Assembly (NCBI RefSeq): GCF_002025705.1
Contig: NZ_CP018846.1
Location: 2,967,501-3,031,500 of the forward strand
Length of the DNA stretch: 64,000 nt
Reading direction: 5' to 3'
Source of the DNA: Pseudomonas putida
GTDB taxonomy: Bacteria > Pseudomonadota > Gammaproteobacteria > Pseudomonadales > Pseudomonadaceae
Shown: positions 62,656-64,000 of the stretch, in pieces
Layout: every line of letters begins with the position of its first letter
Position numbering within the stretch: the first letter of the stretch is position 1
The notes under the pieces: generated by a model
Told to the model about the DNA's origin: nothing
The model's database searches: none
The model's input: the letters and a program-made list of their open reading frames with translations, nothing else
Translations under genes and position numbers: made by a program

Positions 62656-62976
62656 TTACCGGCACATGCGCTTGATCGCACGCTCGGCTGCGGCCTGGAA
62701 CACCCGGCGCAGCGCTTCCAGATGCTCCTGCGAGAGTGCCTTGGCGCAGGTCAGCCCCTGCAGAAAGCCGATGCCCCAGCCTTTGGTTTCAGCCAGCTCC
62801 TGACGGTTCTCGGCGTCGGCGATGTCACCCAGGTGCAGGGCCGCAGGGTGTTCGTAACGGTCTTCCAGCGCCAGCTTGCGCAGCTCCTCCAGGGCCACCT
62901 TGAATTCGGCAGCGGCAACATCGTCCAGGCCCAGGTGCTCGTACTGCAGCAGGCTTAGACGGTCGGTGGCGGTCAT
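62656..62976 (-). CDS. Small helical protein of unknown function
   Basis: A 106-residue soluble protein, strongly helical and rich in Ala, Glu and Leu (LDDVAAAEFKVALEELRKLA; ALSQEHLEALRRVFQAAAER). It has no signal peptide and one conserved-looking middle segment (LAETKGWGIGFLQGLTCAKA). I do not recognise a family. GGAG lies before the ATG and a hairpin follows the stop. It is divergent from the TetR gene, so it may be regulated with it. Confidence 0.6.
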   Translation of the reverse strand: MTATDRLSLLQYEHLGLDDVAAAEFKVALEELRKLALEDRYEHPAALHLGDIADAENRQELAETKGWGIGFLQGLTCAKALSQEHLEALRRVFQAAAERAIKRMCR

Positions 62977-63169
62977 CTTCGAATCTCCGTTTCTACAGTT
63001 AAGGGAGCAGGTGCAAGGAAGTCACCAGCCATCCGCGACGCATCCGGGTGCCTGCGAAGGTGGTGTGAGTTACCGAGTTGTATACCACAACCAGGGCCTC
63101 TCCCCCTAGTGGCGTGCGCCATCGGGGTGCAACGCAGCGACACCTTCCGTCGCCGGGTAGTGGCGAGCA

Positions 63170-63196
63170 TTAAATTTAAATTGAATTTAATTTAAA
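63170..63196. promoter_or_regulatory. AT-rich palindromic operator upstream of the TetR gene
   Basis: TTAAATT-G-AATTTAA at 63176-63190 is a perfect 7-bp inverted repeat, and the symmetry extends to 27 bases with 11 of 13 pairs. It lies 46 bases before the TetR gene in otherwise GC-rich DNA. It is the likely operator and promoter core of the TetR unit. Confidence 0.6.
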
Positions 63197-63242
63197 ACTG
63201 GATCAGGCTGCCTGTCATCGCACCGACTCGAGAGCCTCCATC

Positions 63243-63905
63243 ATGGCCACCACACAACGCGAACCGCGCAAGGACGGCGAAGCCACCCGCACCCGCATCC
63301 TCCAGGCCGCTGGCGAACTGTTCGCCGCCGTGGGCTATGCCGAGGCCAGCAACAAGGCGGTCGCCGCCAAGGCCGAGGTCGACCTGGCCTCGATCAATTA
63401 CCACTTCGGCAGCCGCAATGGCCTGTACCTGGCCGTGCTCGACGAAGCGCGGCGGCGCTTTCTGGACATCAGCGACCTGCAGCGGATCATCCTCGGCGAG
63501 CAACCGGCGGCGGAAAAATTGCGCGCGCTGGTCGAACTGGTCGTGCGCAAGGCCACGCAGCGTCGCGACAACTGGCACCTGCGCGTGCTGGCCGCAGAAA
63601 TTCTCGCGCCCAGCCCGCACGGCCCGGCGCACATGCAGGCCGAAGCACCGTTGAAGCTGTCGCTGCTCAAGGGCCTGTTCAGCGAGATCACCACCATCCC
63701 GCGGGACGACCCGGCACTGACCCGCTGCATCCTGTGTGTCACCGCACCCTGGGCGATGTTGTTGATCGGCCCGCGCGGGTCCACCGGGACCCTGCACGAA
63801 ATCCTCGGCATGCCGGCCGAAGACGTGTCTGCACAGCTGTTCAGCTTTGCCCTCGCCGGCCTGCAGGAAGCCGGCCGCCAGCACGCCCAAGGCATAGGCC
63901 GCTGA
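63243..63905 (+). CDS. TetR/AcrR family transcriptional regulator
   Basis: A 220-residue regulator. The N-terminal helix-turn-helix is ILQAAGELFAAVGYAEASNK, AVAAKAEVDLASINYHFGS, and the C-terminal ligand domain resembles the CerR/DUF1956 type (LRVLAAEILAPSPHGPAHMQ). It is followed six bases later by another gene that leaves the window, probably its target, most often an efflux system in this regulator group. It likely also represses itself through the AT-rich palindrome upstream. Confidence 0.87.
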   Translation: MATTQREPRKDGEATRTRILQAAGELFAAVGYAEASNKAVAAKAEVDLASINYHFGSRNGLYLAVLDEARRRFLDISDLQRIILGEQPAAEKLRALVELVVRKATQRRDNWHLRVLAAEILAPSPHGPAHMQAEAPLKLSLLKGLFSEITTIPRDDPALTRCILCVTAPWAMLLIGPRGSTGTLHEILGMPAEDVSAQLFSFALAGLQEAGRQHAQGIGR

Positions 63906-63911
63906 CCGCGC

Positions 63912-64000
63912 ATGGACGCTCAATCGCACTCACAGGCTCAAGGCAACCGTATGCAACCGACTTCCGCTGACGCGCCCTCCTCCGTACAGACCGAACCTGC
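63912..64000 (+). CDS. Start of a gene truncated by the window edge
   Basis: An ATG at 63912 opens a frame that stays open to the edge (MDAQSHSQAQGNRMQPTSAD, then APSSVQTEP); an internal ATG at 63951 is an alternative start. Only about 29 residues are visible, polar and Gln/Ser-rich. A polar N-terminus after a TetR gene is common for HlyD-type membrane fusion proteins, but there is too little sequence to name it. Confidence 0.4.
   Translation, partial: MDAQSHSQAQGNRMQPTSADAPSSVQTEP

Noticed and set aside
62451..62681. 76-residue minus-strand open frame between the pqi operon and the small helical protein gene
   Set aside because: It has no ribosome site, overlaps the end of a better gene, and has no family features.

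Overview
The window looks like part of the chromosome of a fluorescent pseudomonad close to Pseudomonas putida. Coding sequence is GC-rich. REP-type repeats carrying a 'GCGGGTAAACCCGCTCCCAC' core sit between many genes. The gene order mux - tpx - STP transporter - amaC - dpkA - RpiR - ABC transporter - amaD - C26 amidotransferase - kdgD - gudP - garD - semialdehyde dehydrogenase matches what I recall of P. putida KT2440 around PP_358x-PP_360x; that is memory, not a search. No rRNA, tRNA, CRISPR array, prophage or complete insertion sequence was seen.

Layout. 1-5 kb: the 3' end of a type II secretion gspF gene, a convergent solitary tyrosine recombinase, a DUF1345 membrane protein, an AT-richer orphan RHS-core protein, and an AruH-like arginine:pyruvate transaminase whose C-terminus runs on into the RHS junction. 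5-17 kb: a DUF1652 protein, a MHYT-GGDEF-EAL cyclic-di-GMP protein, and a four-gene muxABC-opmB (MdtABC-type) RND efflux operon with ATGA overlaps. 17-28 kb: tpx, a serine/threonine-type transporter, then a D-lysine/pipecolate module: aromatic/aspartate-type aminotransferase (amaC), piperideine-2-carboxylate reductase (dpkA), a divergent RpiR regulator, a polar amino acid ABC transporter, a D-amino acid dehydrogenase (amaD) and a glutamine amidotransferase-like hydrolase.

28.8-35.7 kb: galactarate/glucarate catabolism to 2-oxoglutarate (kdgD, gudP, garD, ketoglutarate semialdehyde dehydrogenase), with a FadR-type regulator. A 19-bp palindrome before kdgD and a matching half-site before the regulator are a plausible operator pair. 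35.7-39.3 kb: an apparent catabolic unit with no assigned substrate: a fumarase/aspartase-superfamily lyase and a DctA-like symporter, divergent from a HutC-type GntR regulator, with a clear overlapping inverted-repeat operator between them.

39.5-50.4 kb: small membrane, secreted and lipoprotein genes; a YeeE/YedE sulfur transporter paired with an OsmC protein; a LysR regulator; a DMT/YdcZ protein; a periplasmic protein built of two similar repeats; a sorbosone dehydrogenase-like lipoprotein with a DUF2231 partner; and an OsmC-YcaO fusion protein. 50.7-55.8 kb: a molybdenum hydroxylase operon (2Fe-2S subunit, Tat-exported large subunit, tri-haem cytochrome c, XdhC maturation factor). 56-62.4 kb: a periplasmic solute-binding protein, a CHASE4-like/PAS/GGDEF diguanylate cyclase and a pqi operon in which PqiA is two genes. 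The right edge has an unknown small protein, a TetR regulator with an AT-rich operator, and the start of another gene.

The least explained items are three copies of a ~205-210 bp element that is palindromic over nearly its full length and occurs in both orientations, a 13-bp tandem expansion of a REP arm between ABC transporter genes, the lyase/DctA/GntR unit, and the RHS/aruH junction.
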